Positions 1 to 7,152 are shown, counted from the first letter of the stretch. The stretch is 11,380 nucleotides of DNA from an uncultured Bacteroidales bacterium (GCA_937884485.1 CALGCG010000055.1:1-11380); one strand, 5' to 3'. Numbers and translations are program-made. Notes: generated from the sequence alone by a model not told the origin.

Positions 1-114
1 TCCGTGGTATATTTCATACTGACCATCACTGCTTTCTGACGAGGTATCGGAAGACGAGCTCTCTTCGGAAGAAGTGTTAACTGACGGTACTTTTTCCCGA
101 TACCCGTTTATTGT

Positions 115-402
115 ATGCGCCGTTTCGGCATCGGGATGCTGATGCGTTACTTTCTGGAACCCGATGCGTTCTCCGAGGAGTACCTGCACTGGGTCGCCGC
201 CATCGACCGCGAAGAGTACTATGTGCGCATGATGCAGGCCTGGTTTTTCGCCACCGCGCTGGCCAAGCAATGGTCCGCCGCCGAGCCCTACATGCACGAC
301 GGCCGCCTCCCCGACTGGGTCCGCCGCAAAGCCATCCAGAAAGCCCTCGAGAGCTTCCGCATCTCCCCCGAGCACAAAGCGCACCTGCGGTCGCTGAAGT
401 AG
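115..402 (+). pseudogene. C-terminal fragment of an AlkD-like DNA alkylation repair protein
   Basis: The 95-residue frame matches the C-terminal part of the AlkD-like HEAT-repeat DNA glycosylase family, which removes alkylated bases from DNA. The recognisable parts are RRFGIGMLMRYF at the start, YYVRMMQAWFFATALAK in the middle and KAIQKALESFRI near the end. Family members are usually about 220-240 residues, so more than half is missing, including the N-terminal repeats. The frame upstream of the ATG meets stops at 82-84 and 37-39, and no AlkD-like sequence is visible in any frame of 1-114, so the gene appears cut by a rearrangement near 112. The sequence is GC-rich, like the nrd genes and unlike the following KAP gene. 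The 114 bases before it are open on the minus strand (serine- and glutamate-rich) and may belong to another gene running off the edge. Family assignment is fairly secure; lack of function is inferred from the truncation. Confidence 0.7.
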
Positions 403-834
403 GGTGGGGCTAGTTCGCTAAAGTACATTTTTTCGAAATGCAAAAAGTACAACTGTTTTTGAAATTTGAAAAAAATTTTTATAACGCCCCTGTCAGCCAG
501 ATTGCCGTCACCCCACGGCGGAATCTCGTGTATTTTCACTAACGCATTTACACGTTCTGCCTCGATAGAGGCCTTGAGCACCGCTGAAATTAATCAAATC
601 AAGCGAAAAACGCATTTACGCTTTTTTTTAAGCATTCCCACATTCAAGCTTATTGTTTCTTCGGTGATCCTTCGGCGATCTCTCGGCGATGTTGGCTCGC
701 TGACCCTTCTTTATGGGTTATACGATCCTTCTTTGTGCCTTCTTTAGAATTAACAAATGTGTTGATAAATATGGTGTATTTGTTTCACTATTTTTTTGTA
801 TCTTTGCAAAAAATAAACTTAAACAAGTATCAAG
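403..834. other. Gene-poor gap between the alkD fragment and the KAP gene
   Basis: I see no convincing gene here. A minus-strand open frame (about 581 to 288) and a plus-strand one (466-747) cross the region but have no recognisable domain, and the first runs into the antisense of the alkD fragment. The stretch 659-690 holds three similar short units around TCGGTGATC/TCGGCGATC/TCGGCGATG, and AACGCATTTAC occurs twice (near 541 and 608). The half next to the KAP gene becomes AT-rich and ends in its promoter. The region could be a dispersed Bacteroidales intergenic repeat, which needs a genome comparison to decide. Confidence 0.4.
779..806 (+). promoter_or_regulatory. Probable Bacteroidetes-type promoter of the KAP gene
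   Basis: TATCTTTG at 799-806 fits the TAnnTTTG -7 element, and a TTTG at 779-782 could be the -33 element. The spacing is 16 nt, shorter than the usual 19-21, so the -33 call is weak. The predicted start of transcription is about 20 nt before the ATG at 835. No Shine-Dalgarno site is present, which is normal in this phylum. Confidence 0.5.
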
Positions 835-3396
835 ATGAAAACAAATCAAATAACAAAAATATTTGTATACATTTTTTTATTGCTGTTACTATGTTTTACA
901 TCCGATATGCAAAACGAATGGGTGTTTGTGCATTGGGGGAAAACTATATCTAATATTAGCAACTATCTAAATGAAAATGGTGATGTGAACACATTACTAT
1001 CATTAGCAACCATATTTATAATGTTTTATTTCTCCTACATAAACCTTACTGATTATTCTAAAAAGTATTTTGGCCTATATATTGTAATAGTTTTAGATTG
1101 CATATTATTGTTTTCAACTAAATATTGGGTATGGAACAGGTCCTTATTTGGAATAAAATGGTGGCTTTTATTGTTGTTGTCAATTACAGTTCCTGTCGTT
1201 GTCTCGTTGATTTTCTCAAAAAAAAGCAAAGGACGTTTTATAAAATGGTCTGAGCAAGGCATTCGGAATATTCAATCAAAAGCAAAAGGCATAATAAATA
1301 AAAACTATGAGAAATCTAATATAGACGCTATTGAGGAAGATGATATTTCGGGATTCTGCATAGATAATGTCGAAGAAAATACAACAGACCCGCATATTCG
1401 ACAACCGTACGCAGATTTAATTATTAAGAAAGTCCTTGCGACCAAACAAAAAGACTCCTTGGCAATTGGCATTTCCGGAGATTGGGGGTCTGGAAAAACG
1501 CTTTTCCTTAAGCATATAGAAAACTCCATAGTACAACAACAGAAGAACAATAGCAATATTTTGATAGTCAATTTCTGTCCATGGGAGAGTTCTGATAGCA
1601 GGCAAATAATTGTGGATTTTTTTAACACATTATGCGAAAAGGTTGCTCCGCATTATTCGGCAGTGAAAAAGCCAATATTGAAATATGCCGAATTACTCAC
1701 AATGGTGGATGCACCTAATTGGCTGGTTTCAGTATCAGAAATACTGGAAAAGAAAAAACATCCAACCATTAGCAAGCTGAAAGAAAGAATTTCTGTTCTT
1801 CTTTCCGAATTGGGTGGAAGAATTTTTGTCCTCATTGATGATATCGACCGATTAAATGAACAAGAAATATATGAAACATTTAAGCTAATCCGAAATACAG
1901 CAGACTTTGCTAATGTTGTTTATATTGTTTCATATGATAAAGGGTATGTCTGTGAGCAATTGACTGATTTTGGAATCAAATCATCAAATTTGTATATTGA
2001 AAAGATATTTCCCGTAGAAATAAAGCTTCAAAGCCCAGAACCACACTTCCAATCAAGATGTCTTGTTGCATCTTTTCTGTTGATGACAAAAGACGATGAA
2101 TTAAAAAAAACTGCAGCGAGCGTGATTAAATATTATGATAATCTAATAAGTGGTATTCTTACTACATATCGACAAGTAAAGCGGTTTGCCAGACAGCTTG
2201 CATTAAACATTGAAGCAATAAAGGAAAATAAACTATTTTATGAAATAAACTTTGAAGACTTTTTCTTACTCGAACTTCTTTACTATCATAACGTGGAACT
2301 GTATAATACGTTAAGGAACAATCCGACGAAGATTTTAGTTGCAAAAAAAGATTTGAAATACAATATAAACATTTTTACGCTTCGCGCAGGATTTGATGGG
2401 TCTCCTGTTAATTCTGCAGAAATATTCCCCTACAAAGGAATTCCTGTGGATGAACAAAGTGCTGTGATACTTAAACAAATATTTAATAAACATACCAAAT
2501 ATAGAAAAGTCACACAATTGGCATATACAGAATCATACCATAAATACTTTTCATTTGGGATAAGCTTTGACCAAATATCACAAACGGAGTTTTATGGCTT
2601 CGTTAACGGGACAAAAGACATTGACCCACAAGTTGAAGAATGGTGTTTGAATCACAAGCACAATTCCCTTTATAGGTTATTAATATCTTATGTTCTAAAT
2701 GATGATGTTTTTGTATGCAAAAGATATATAACTGTAGTTTTGTCATTTGTCGCACATTATCCTTCAAGTAAAATGGAGGTTGAAAGATTTCTTTCTGTGA
2801 CGTTAAGGGCAAAAAAATATGATGAAAAAAAATTACAGGAATTACAACAATTCACATTATCGGAACTAAAAAGATTCATTTATGGATTTTCTCATATTCA
2901 AGAATATGTACTATTTTCGAAAGGACTGGCACGAATATTTCGTGATGAATATGAAGAATCTCAACGTACCGGAAATGAAGGATATTCACTTGTGGGCAGC
3001 TGCGACAATGCCAAATCTTTGATAATAGAGAATGTTGAGACTTTCCTGTCAAAAAATCCAAATTCAGCAGATAATCTGTTTGATGACACTTGTGCAATTA
3101 ACGCATTGGTAAAGGCTTCTGCTATTTCTTTGGACACAGACGGTGCGGAAGACTACCATATGTCTGTGCTTTTTGACACTTTGCTCAGATACTTCTCTGT
3201 CCATAAAGGGCATAATAAACATAGAGCCGAAATGTATTTTGAAGTTAACATTTCGGATTCTCCGTCGGAAGAAGAATTGGAAGATAGACAATTGGAAAGC
3301 AATAGACTGCTGGATCAAATGTTCACGACACGGGAGAATTATATAAAGATATTAAAAGAATGTTTTGATGCCGGAACTGACAAAGTCATGTCATAA
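835..3396 (+). CDS. Membrane-anchored KAP-family P-loop NTPase
   Basis: This 853-residue protein begins with about four hydrophobic segments (residues 8-22, 54-71, 78-96, 109-127), followed by a lysine-rich stretch, so the NTPase is probably tethered to the cytoplasmic face of the inner membrane. The KAP domain has Walker A GDWGSGKT (215-222, Lys221), the family tryptophan in NFCPW (Trp250), Walker B FVLIDDIDRL (331-340) and the downstream YRQVKRF motif (445-451) typical of KAP ATPases. The C-terminal half, from about residue 480, has no domain I recognise. KAP NTPases include PifA, which excludes T7-like phages from F-plasmid cells; a defence role here is inference. The gene is AT-rich, stands alone on its strand and converges on the TerB-like operon. 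The ATG lies about 28 nt after the -7 element. KAP assignment is secure; biological role is unknown. Confidence 0.88.
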   Translation: MKTNQITKIFVYIFLLLLLCFTSDMQNEWVFVHWGKTISNISNYLNENGDVNTLLSLATIFIMFYFSYINLTDYSKKYFGLYIVIVLDCILLFSTKYWVWNRSLFGIKWWLLLLLSITVPVVVSLIFSKKSKGRFIKWSEQGIRNIQSKAKGIINKNYEKSNIDAIEEDDISGFCIDNVEENTTDPHIRQPYADLIIKKVLATKQKDSLAIGISGDWGSGKTLFLKHIENSIVQQQKNNSNILIVNFCPWESSDSRQIIVDFFNTLCEKVAPHYSAVKKPILKYAELLTMVDAPNWLVSVSEILEKKKHPTISKLKERISVLLSELGGRIFVLIDDIDRLNEQEIYETFKLIRNTADFANVVYIVSYDKGYVCEQLTDFGIKSSNLYIEKIFPVEIKLQSPEPHFQSRCLVASFLLMTKDDELKKTAASVIKYYDNLISGILTTYRQVKRFARQLALNIEAIKENKLFYEINFEDFFLLELLYYHNVELYNTLRNNPTKILVAKKDLKYNINIFTLRAGFDGSPVNSAEIFPYKGIPVDEQSAVILKQIFNKHTKYRKVTQLAYTESYHKYFSFGISFDQISQTEFYGFVNGTKDIDPQVEEWCLNHKHNSLYRLLISYVLNDDVFVCKRYITVVLSFVAHYPSSKMEVERFLSVTLRAKKYDEKKLQELQQFTLSELKRFIYGFSHIQEYVLFSKGLARIFRDEYEESQRTGNEGYSLVGSCDNAKSLIIENVETFLSKNPNSADNLFDDTCAINALVKASAISLDTDGAEDYHMSVLFDTLLRYFSVHKGHNKHRAEMYFEVNISDSPSEEELEDRQLESNRLLDQMFTTRENYIKILKECFDAGTDKVMS

Positions 3397-3415
3397 GCTC
3401 TTCTTTTAGTAAAAC

Positions 3416-3491
3416 CATGAGCATGATTTCGGGAAACCATGCTCATGATTGGTGTATAATTATGCTCATGTTTTTCTGAAATCATGAGCAT
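3416..3491. terminator. Bidirectional terminator-like region with four copies of one stem arm
   Basis: Between the convergent KAP and Sel1-protein genes lie two hairpins made from the same arm. CATGAGCATG (3416-3425) pairs with CATGCTCATG (3438-3447), and ATGCTCATG (3462-3470) pairs with CATGAGCAT (3483-3491). The 12-mer at 3439-3450 can also pair with 3480-3491, so the hairpins can exchange partners. A run of eight A residues at 3496-3503 would be a U-tract-like sequence only for minus-strand RNA upstream of the stem, so classical intrinsic termination is not clear-cut. Position between convergent stops supports a terminator role. Confidence 0.6.
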
Positions 3492-3503
3492 GTTTAAAAA
3501 AAA

Positions 3504-5270
3504 TCAAAACGGTAGGTCATCGTAGTCTTGCTTGTCTATAATCTCGTCCGTATTCACTCCCTTTTGCATCTCCAATATTCTTTTATAAATGTGTGCCTTC
3601 AGATTCCGTACTTTATCATTTTGTGTCGGACACTCGTTTAGATATGCATAGGCCTTAAGCAGGTCTGCAAATTCATCCTTCAAGCCATAGAATAAACCCA
3701 AATCGTGCCTTTTGTATTCTCCATAGTCTCGAAAGTATAACAACCCTAAATTATATAGCGCATATTGCAGAACCATATTGCAATAGCTATCCTTTTCTTT
3801 CTGGTTCTCGTTTTCATCTTCTATCTGCTTGTAACATTCATCAATTGTTTTTTGGTATAGTTCCTCTGCTTTGTCAATCAATGGTGCTCCACTAAAAACG
3901 ACGGAATGATATGTCACAGCATCATTGTATAATCCAACGAGATGTCCAGACATTGCTGCCTGATGAGTGTAGTTAAGAAAGCGAGAGCTTTCACCTTCTG
4001 CGTAGTACCATAGTGACAGGTTCAGCATGGCATTTGCAACACCATGGTTTGCAGCTTTTGTGAAGTAATCGATGGCTTTTTCGATATCTTTGCTAAGCAG
4101 TTTCACTGCAAGATTGTTATATGCTTCATATACTCCATTGTTTGCGGCATTCAACAGTTTTTCTTCTATCGTTCCTTCTATAGGATTATCGCATTGTTTC
4201 AATACATCCCATATTGTCTCCAAATAGACCTGACCATGAATACCTATCGGTTCTGGGTCTTTCAACTCCACAAGGCCATCTTCTGAACTCAATGCATTTT
4301 CGATGTACTCATTATTACCTATTTTGGGGGAGCGATACCCCGGTGCAACAGAATAGTGAATGTCACGATAGTGCTCCACAATATCTTTGCAATGAGGACA
4401 GAATGACACTTTGCCGCAGAGCGGTAAACTGTCATAGCCGAACCATAAGAGTTTCGAAGACTCTAATCCGCATTTTGGACAAGGGAGATGCTTTCCAATG
4501 TCAAAACCAGTCATCACCGAGTCAGGTACCAATGATTCCAATGTGGATAACAAATCTTGTTTTCCCTCAAGGAAATGAGTGTACCCGATATTTGTACCTG
4601 TGAAAATAATCTGATGAATCTTTTCTTGAGCATCAAAAGAAAACAGCACAAGCAATGCACCGCAATAACGCTTGTCCTTATCGTATAATCCAATCTGTAA
4701 GGCGGCAGTCTGGAAGTATTTAGCCCTTATGATTTTGTATTTATGTGTCATTCCATTCTCGGATTGTTGGATCAACCATCCGTTCCAATATCCTTCAATA
4801 TCTGACTTGCCTTTGATTTTTTCAAACGTTTTTTTATTATTTCTTTCATCGTATACTGTTTGGAGTACATTGTCATCCACTAAGGACAAGAATATAGAGA
4901 GGTTTTTGTCAAGAAGACCTCTTGCTAACAACCAAGATGCATTTTTATGTAATGATTCCTCTAAGCCATCTTCGAAATCCACCTTGTCGACATTCAGTTC
5001 CTTATATTCTTTTTCAAGATCATACTCCGTCTTTAGATACTTCTTTACATTTCTTCTGCGACGCTCTTTGGGGTCAAAAGCCTGTATCAACACATAAAAT
5101 ATGCCGACGATAGGATATATGGGTAATGGCAAGATTATTTTCCAAAGAGGTTTCTTCTCTATTAAATCACTCCAAGGCCTAGGGTCATGTTGTCTACGGT
5201 ATATGACAATAGACATTATGGCAATCGCCACAACGAAATATACGATTAAGATAATACCAAAAGTGCTCAT
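3504..5270 (-). CDS. Membrane-anchored NTF2-like / zinc-ribbon / Sel1-repeat protein
   Basis: I do not recognise this 588-residue protein as a named family, but its parts can be read. Residues 5-24 and about 42-64 are hydrophobic, giving a hairpin or two membrane helices. Residues 110-225 look like an NTF2/SnoaL-type fold (KSDIEGYWNGWL, then alternating strands). Cys264-x2-Cys267 and Cys291-x2-Cys294, with Cys285 between, resemble a zinc ribbon. Residues 365-460 contain Sel1/TPR-type helical repeats (AANNGVYEAYNNLAVKLL, AANHGVANAMLNLSLWYY), and more helical sequence follows to about 570. Such repeats usually bind partner proteins. It is the last gene of a three-gene operon, 27 nt after the membrane-protein gene, and converges on the KAP gene. 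Zinc binding, NTF2-like fold and membrane topology are inferences from sequence pattern; no enzyme motif is evident. Confidence 0.7.
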   Translation of the reverse strand: MSTFGIILIVYFVVAIAIMSIVIYRRQHDPRPWSDLIEKKPLWKIILPLPIYPIVGIFYVLIQAFDPKERRRRNVKKYLKTEYDLEKEYKELNVDKVDFEDGLEESLHKNASWLLARGLLDKNLSIFLSLVDDNVLQTVYDERNNKKTFEKIKGKSDIEGYWNGWLIQQSENGMTHKYKIIRAKYFQTAALQIGLYDKDKRYCGALLVLFSFDAQEKIHQIIFTGTNIGYTHFLEGKQDLLSTLESLVPDSVMTGFDIGKHLPCPKCGLESSKLLWFGYDSLPLCGKVSFCPHCKDIVEHYRDIHYSVAPGYRSPKIGNNEYIENALSSEDGLVELKDPEPIGIHGQVYLETIWDVLKQCDNPIEGTIEEKLLNAANNGVYEAYNNLAVKLLSKDIEKAIDYFTKAANHGVANAMLNLSLWYYAEGESSRFLNYTHQAAMSGHLVGLYNDAVTYHSVVFSGAPLIDKAEELYQKTIDECYKQIEDENENQKEKDSYCNMVLQYALYNLGLLYFRDYGEYKRHDLGLFYGLKDEFADLLKAYAYLNECPTQNDKVRNLKAHIYKRILEMQKGVNTDEIIDKQDYDDLPF

Positions 5271-5297
5271 TGTTTCAATGTATTATGGTGTTAATAA

Positions 5298-5843
5298 TTA
5301 AGGTCTGCGTATTGGCTCCGGCGCGTACTCTTCCATTTCTTCTTTGCAGCAGTCGCAGAATTCCAGGCCTTTGTCTCTAAGCTCATAACCTTTGGCAACA
5401 TAGGTAGAAGAACTCATCCTCTCGCATTTATTGTTCCAATGATAAATGCCATTTGGCTCGTCCACATACCATTCGGCACATTCAAACCTGTATTGTTTTT
5501 TGTGATTATTGGTTAAAATGCACGCGCCAATTCCTGCCAATATCAAAGCAATACCCCAAATTACGGTTGCCAAGTATTTGGGAGGTTTATGATTGAAAAC
5601 TCGATACAGGAATAATCTGTCAATAATGAATATTACCGAAATAATGTATGCAATGAACAGCAGGGAGAAACCACTGACAATAGAGTACAGATTACATATA
5701 ATACTCCAATGGCATAAATAAGACAGTCCCAACAGTACAAAGAACACTGGAGTTCCAATACGAACTATTGGTATTGCAAGATCCGAGACGAAGTTATAGA
5801 AATCGCCAGTAATACGCATGAAGAAAGATTCTCGTTGTTCCAT
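5298..5843 (-). CDS. Three-helix membrane protein with a Cys/His-rich tail domain
   Basis: The 181-residue product has three strongly hydrophobic segments (about 22-42, 50-75 and 91-111) and a polar tail of about 65 residues. The tail contains YHWNNKC (His135, Cys140) and GLEFCDCC (Cys163, Cys165, Cys166). This His-Cys...Cys-x2-Cys layout resembles small Ada-like metal-binding modules that often occur at protein ends, so zinc binding is plausible, though that is pattern-based inference. It is the middle gene of the operon, starting 12 nt after the stop of the TerB-like gene and ending 27 nt before the Sel1-protein gene, so the three are almost certainly co-transcribed. I do not recognise the family and assign no function. 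The ATG at 5843 is the first start in a clean frame and fits the tight spacing. Confidence 0.65.
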   Translation of the reverse strand: MEQRESFFMRITGDFYNFVSDLAIPIVRIGTPVFFVLLGLSYLCHWSIICNLYSIVSGFSLLFIAYIISVIFIIDRLFLYRVFNHKPPKYLATVIWGIALILAGIGACILTNNHKKQYRFECAEWYVDEPNGIYHWNNKCERMSSSTYVAKGYELRDKGLEFCDCCKEEMEEYAPEPIRRP

Positions 5844-5855
5844 GATTTAATTGTT

Positions 5856-6374
5856 TTATTGGGGATTATATCCACCATTTTCAAAATATGACAAAAGTCC
5901 GCTCATACGCTTCATATCTGTGTCATTGCGTTGTGACAAATAGACTATACATGAATAAACATGATTTTTATTTAGCCCCATTTTATTTGCTATTTGATAG
6001 CATAATTGAATTTCTTCAGTAGTACATTCTCCATCTGCAATCATAAGAGATACCACCAAAAGCAGATACCTTAACTTCTTTTTTTCTGATTTCGGATAAG
6101 GCAAACTATCCCATTCTCTCATTTTCTTTTCCATCATCACCTTCGGCAAGGCCAATCCGTCACCGACTAAAGCAAGGGAACCTGCCAAAGAGAAGTTTCC
6201 GTCCTTTAGGTTGACATCACCGACGGTGTCTGTTAGTGCTTGCATCAGTGTTATTTCCTCATCAGAGTAGTTTCCGTCAGCAGATGCCATTTGCAGAAGG
6301 TCTGTGTACAAGCGTTGTTTCTCTCTTGTCGCTTTACCCTCTTTGATGTTCTGTAATAAAGATAAAAGTCCCAT
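5856..6374 (-). CDS. TerB-like (tellurite-resistance type) helical protein
   Basis: The 172-residue protein resembles the TerB/TerB-like family of helical, acidic, metal-binding proteins. Two copies of the signature are visible: ASADGNYSDEE (residues 30-40) and IADGECTTEE (112-121), each with an Asp-Gly followed by paired glutamates, as in the two halves of TerB. Family members occur in tellurite-resistance and phage-exclusion (Ter) clusters and are thought to link membrane and cytoplasmic components; that role is not shown here. The gene is first in the three-gene operon, read from the promoter at 6639-6669 through a long structured leader. The start at 6374 is supported by a good Shine-Dalgarno site 9 nt upstream, unusual for Bacteroidetes. 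No other ter gene is present in the window, so this should not be taken as a tellurite operon. Confidence 0.72.
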   Translation of the reverse strand: MGLLSLLQNIKEGKATREKQRLYTDLLQMASADGNYSDEEITLMQALTDTVGDVNLKDGNFSLAGSLALVGDGLALPKVMMEKKMREWDSLPYPKSEKKKLRYLLLVVSLMIADGECTTEEIQLCYQIANKMGLNKNHVYSCIVYLSQRNDTDMKRMSGLLSYFENGGYNPQ

Positions 6375-6383
6375 TTATAAAAT

Positions 6384-6390
6384 CTCCTTT
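6384..6390 (-). promoter_or_regulatory. Strong Shine-Dalgarno site of the TerB-like gene
   Basis: AAAGGAG lies 9 nt before the ATG at 6374. Such sites are rare in Bacteroidetes and fix the start codon. Eight leader bases at 6425-6432 (CUUCUUUU in the RNA) could pair with AAAAGGAG and cover the site. Confidence 0.6.
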
Positions 6391-6633
6391 TTTTGCCCAG
6401 GCACCAAGGTGATATTTTTTCAACAAAAGAAGCGTGGGCCTGTATGTCTCACATTGTACTTGAAGGTCGTCGGAAACCTGAATTATCGAATGTAATAACA
6501 GCCCACGCTATCAGCGTGAAGCCATTATACAACCTTGATAATTCCACTTGAAAAGTTCCGACGTTCTCAAGTACAAGGAAGCATAACGCTTCTAATAATT
6601 AACTTTCGGCCTTGAGATTTCACCCTCAAAACC
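6391..6633 (-). ncRNA. Structured 5' leader (or small RNA) upstream of the TerB-like operon
   Basis: Reading the minus strand from the predicted start near 6633, three elements follow in order: a 10-bp hairpin (6625-6634 with 6607-6616, two G-U pairs), a 5-bp hairpin (6588-6592 with 6578-6582), and a large hairpin spanning 6576-6454. The large hairpin is built from stems 6567-6576/6454-6463 (10 bp), 6556-6563/6468-6475 (8 bp), 6537-6544/6480-6487 (8 bp) and a tip CACGCU/AGCGUG (6504-6509/6513-6518). A competing 12-bp pairing (one bulge) joins 6498-6509 with 6431-6443, which would break the tip. Such exchange is typical of regulatory leaders. A long, interrupted hairpin is also the shape of 6S RNA, so an independent RNA cannot be excluded. 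I recognise no named riboswitch class. Confidence 0.6.
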
Positions 6634-6638
6634 GATTG

Positions 6639-6669
6639 CAAAAGTACGAATTATTTTTAGATTGGCAAA
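6639..6669 (-). promoter_or_regulatory. Consensus Bacteroidetes promoter of the TerB-like operon leader
   Basis: On the minus strand, TTTG (6669-6666) is followed after exactly 19 nt by TACTTTTG (6646-6639), a full match to the -33 TTTG / -7 TAnnTTTG consensus. Transcription should start near 6633, giving a leader of about 260 nt before the ATG at 6374. Confidence 0.78.
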
Positions 6670-6711
6670 AATAATTATTAGTGGTCAATAGATGCCACTT
6701 TAAAATAAATA

Positions 6712-6849
6712 TTATTTTGCAATTGTTTTTATCAACCGATAACTGCGGTTGCGGTTTCCTCCACGAGATTCCAAGTAGCCTAACTCGGTGAGTTGGAGCA
6801 GATAACGCTTGGCGTTGTTGGCGCTTCGCCTTTCGAATGATATAAAAAG
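6712..6849 (-). pseudogene. Remnant of a winged-helix C-terminal domain
   Basis: The minus frame from 6849 to the stop at 6712-6714 gives 45 residues containing NNAKRYLLQLTELGYLES followed by GGNRNRSYRLI. This is the recognition helix and wing pattern of the winged-helix domain that closes many Fic-domain proteins and AlbA_2-type ATP-binding proteins. The frame has no start codon and meets a stop at 6850-6852, immediately beside the 116-bp hairpin element, so it is a broken gene end. It lies just upstream of the operon promoter. It does not belong to the intact Fic gene at 7153-8028, whose C-terminus is complete. Confidence 0.55.
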
Positions 6850-6869
6850 TTATCCGTGATACTTTCAAT

Positions 6870-6985
6870 GTACCCGAGGATTTACTGGACTACCTACTAC
6901 CATACAAGAAAGCACACGGATAAACCGCGTGCGTTCTGCCTTCTTGGCTGGTAGTACAGTGAAAAGTGTCCAGTTTTTCGGGTAC
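6870..6985. mobile_element. 116-bp imperfect palindromic element (MITE-like or collapsed insertion sequence)
   Basis: The ends are inverted repeats: GTACCCGA (6870-6877) with TCGGGTAC (6978-6985), and ACTGGAC (6884-6890) with GTCCAGT (6968-6974). Inside, TACTACCA (6895-6902) pairs with TGGTAGTA (6949-6956). At the centre 6907-6919 pairs with 6925-6937 (13 positions, two mismatches) around the loop ATAAA. The whole segment could fold into one long hairpin. Outer sequence beginning TGTACCCGA and continuing to CTGGACAC recalls the style of IS3-family ends, but that link is a guess. There is no room for a transposase. It abuts the broken winged-helix remnant, which fits an insertion or deletion scar, and could also end transcription of the Fic gene. 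Confidence 0.5.
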
Positions 6986-7152
6986 TCCTAAGAAAAGCAA
7001 AAACGCTTTATATTATGTCGTTATATTCTCTTTATTCTATTCTGTTTCTTGGTTTTACTGTTGTTTTTATTGTTTGTTTTTTATTTGTTTTATGCTGCAA
7101 AGATACGTTTTTTTTATTAATGCAGGCCTGTTATTAGAACATCTGCCGTCAA

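Noticed and set aside
4672..5097. 141-residue plus-strand frame
   Set aside because: It is antisense to the Sel1-repeat protein gene, which has clear domain structure.
5856..6374. Tellurite-resistance operon
   Set aside because: Only a TerB-like protein is present; no terA, terC, terD or terE-like gene is in the window.
6391..6633. tmRNA, RNase P RNA or SRP RNA
   Set aside because: None of the conserved cores of these RNAs is present; the segment leads directly into a gene with its own ribosome site.
6626..6868. 80-residue minus-strand open frame
   Set aside because: It runs through the operon promoter and has no domain; the neighbouring frame carries the winged-helix remnant.
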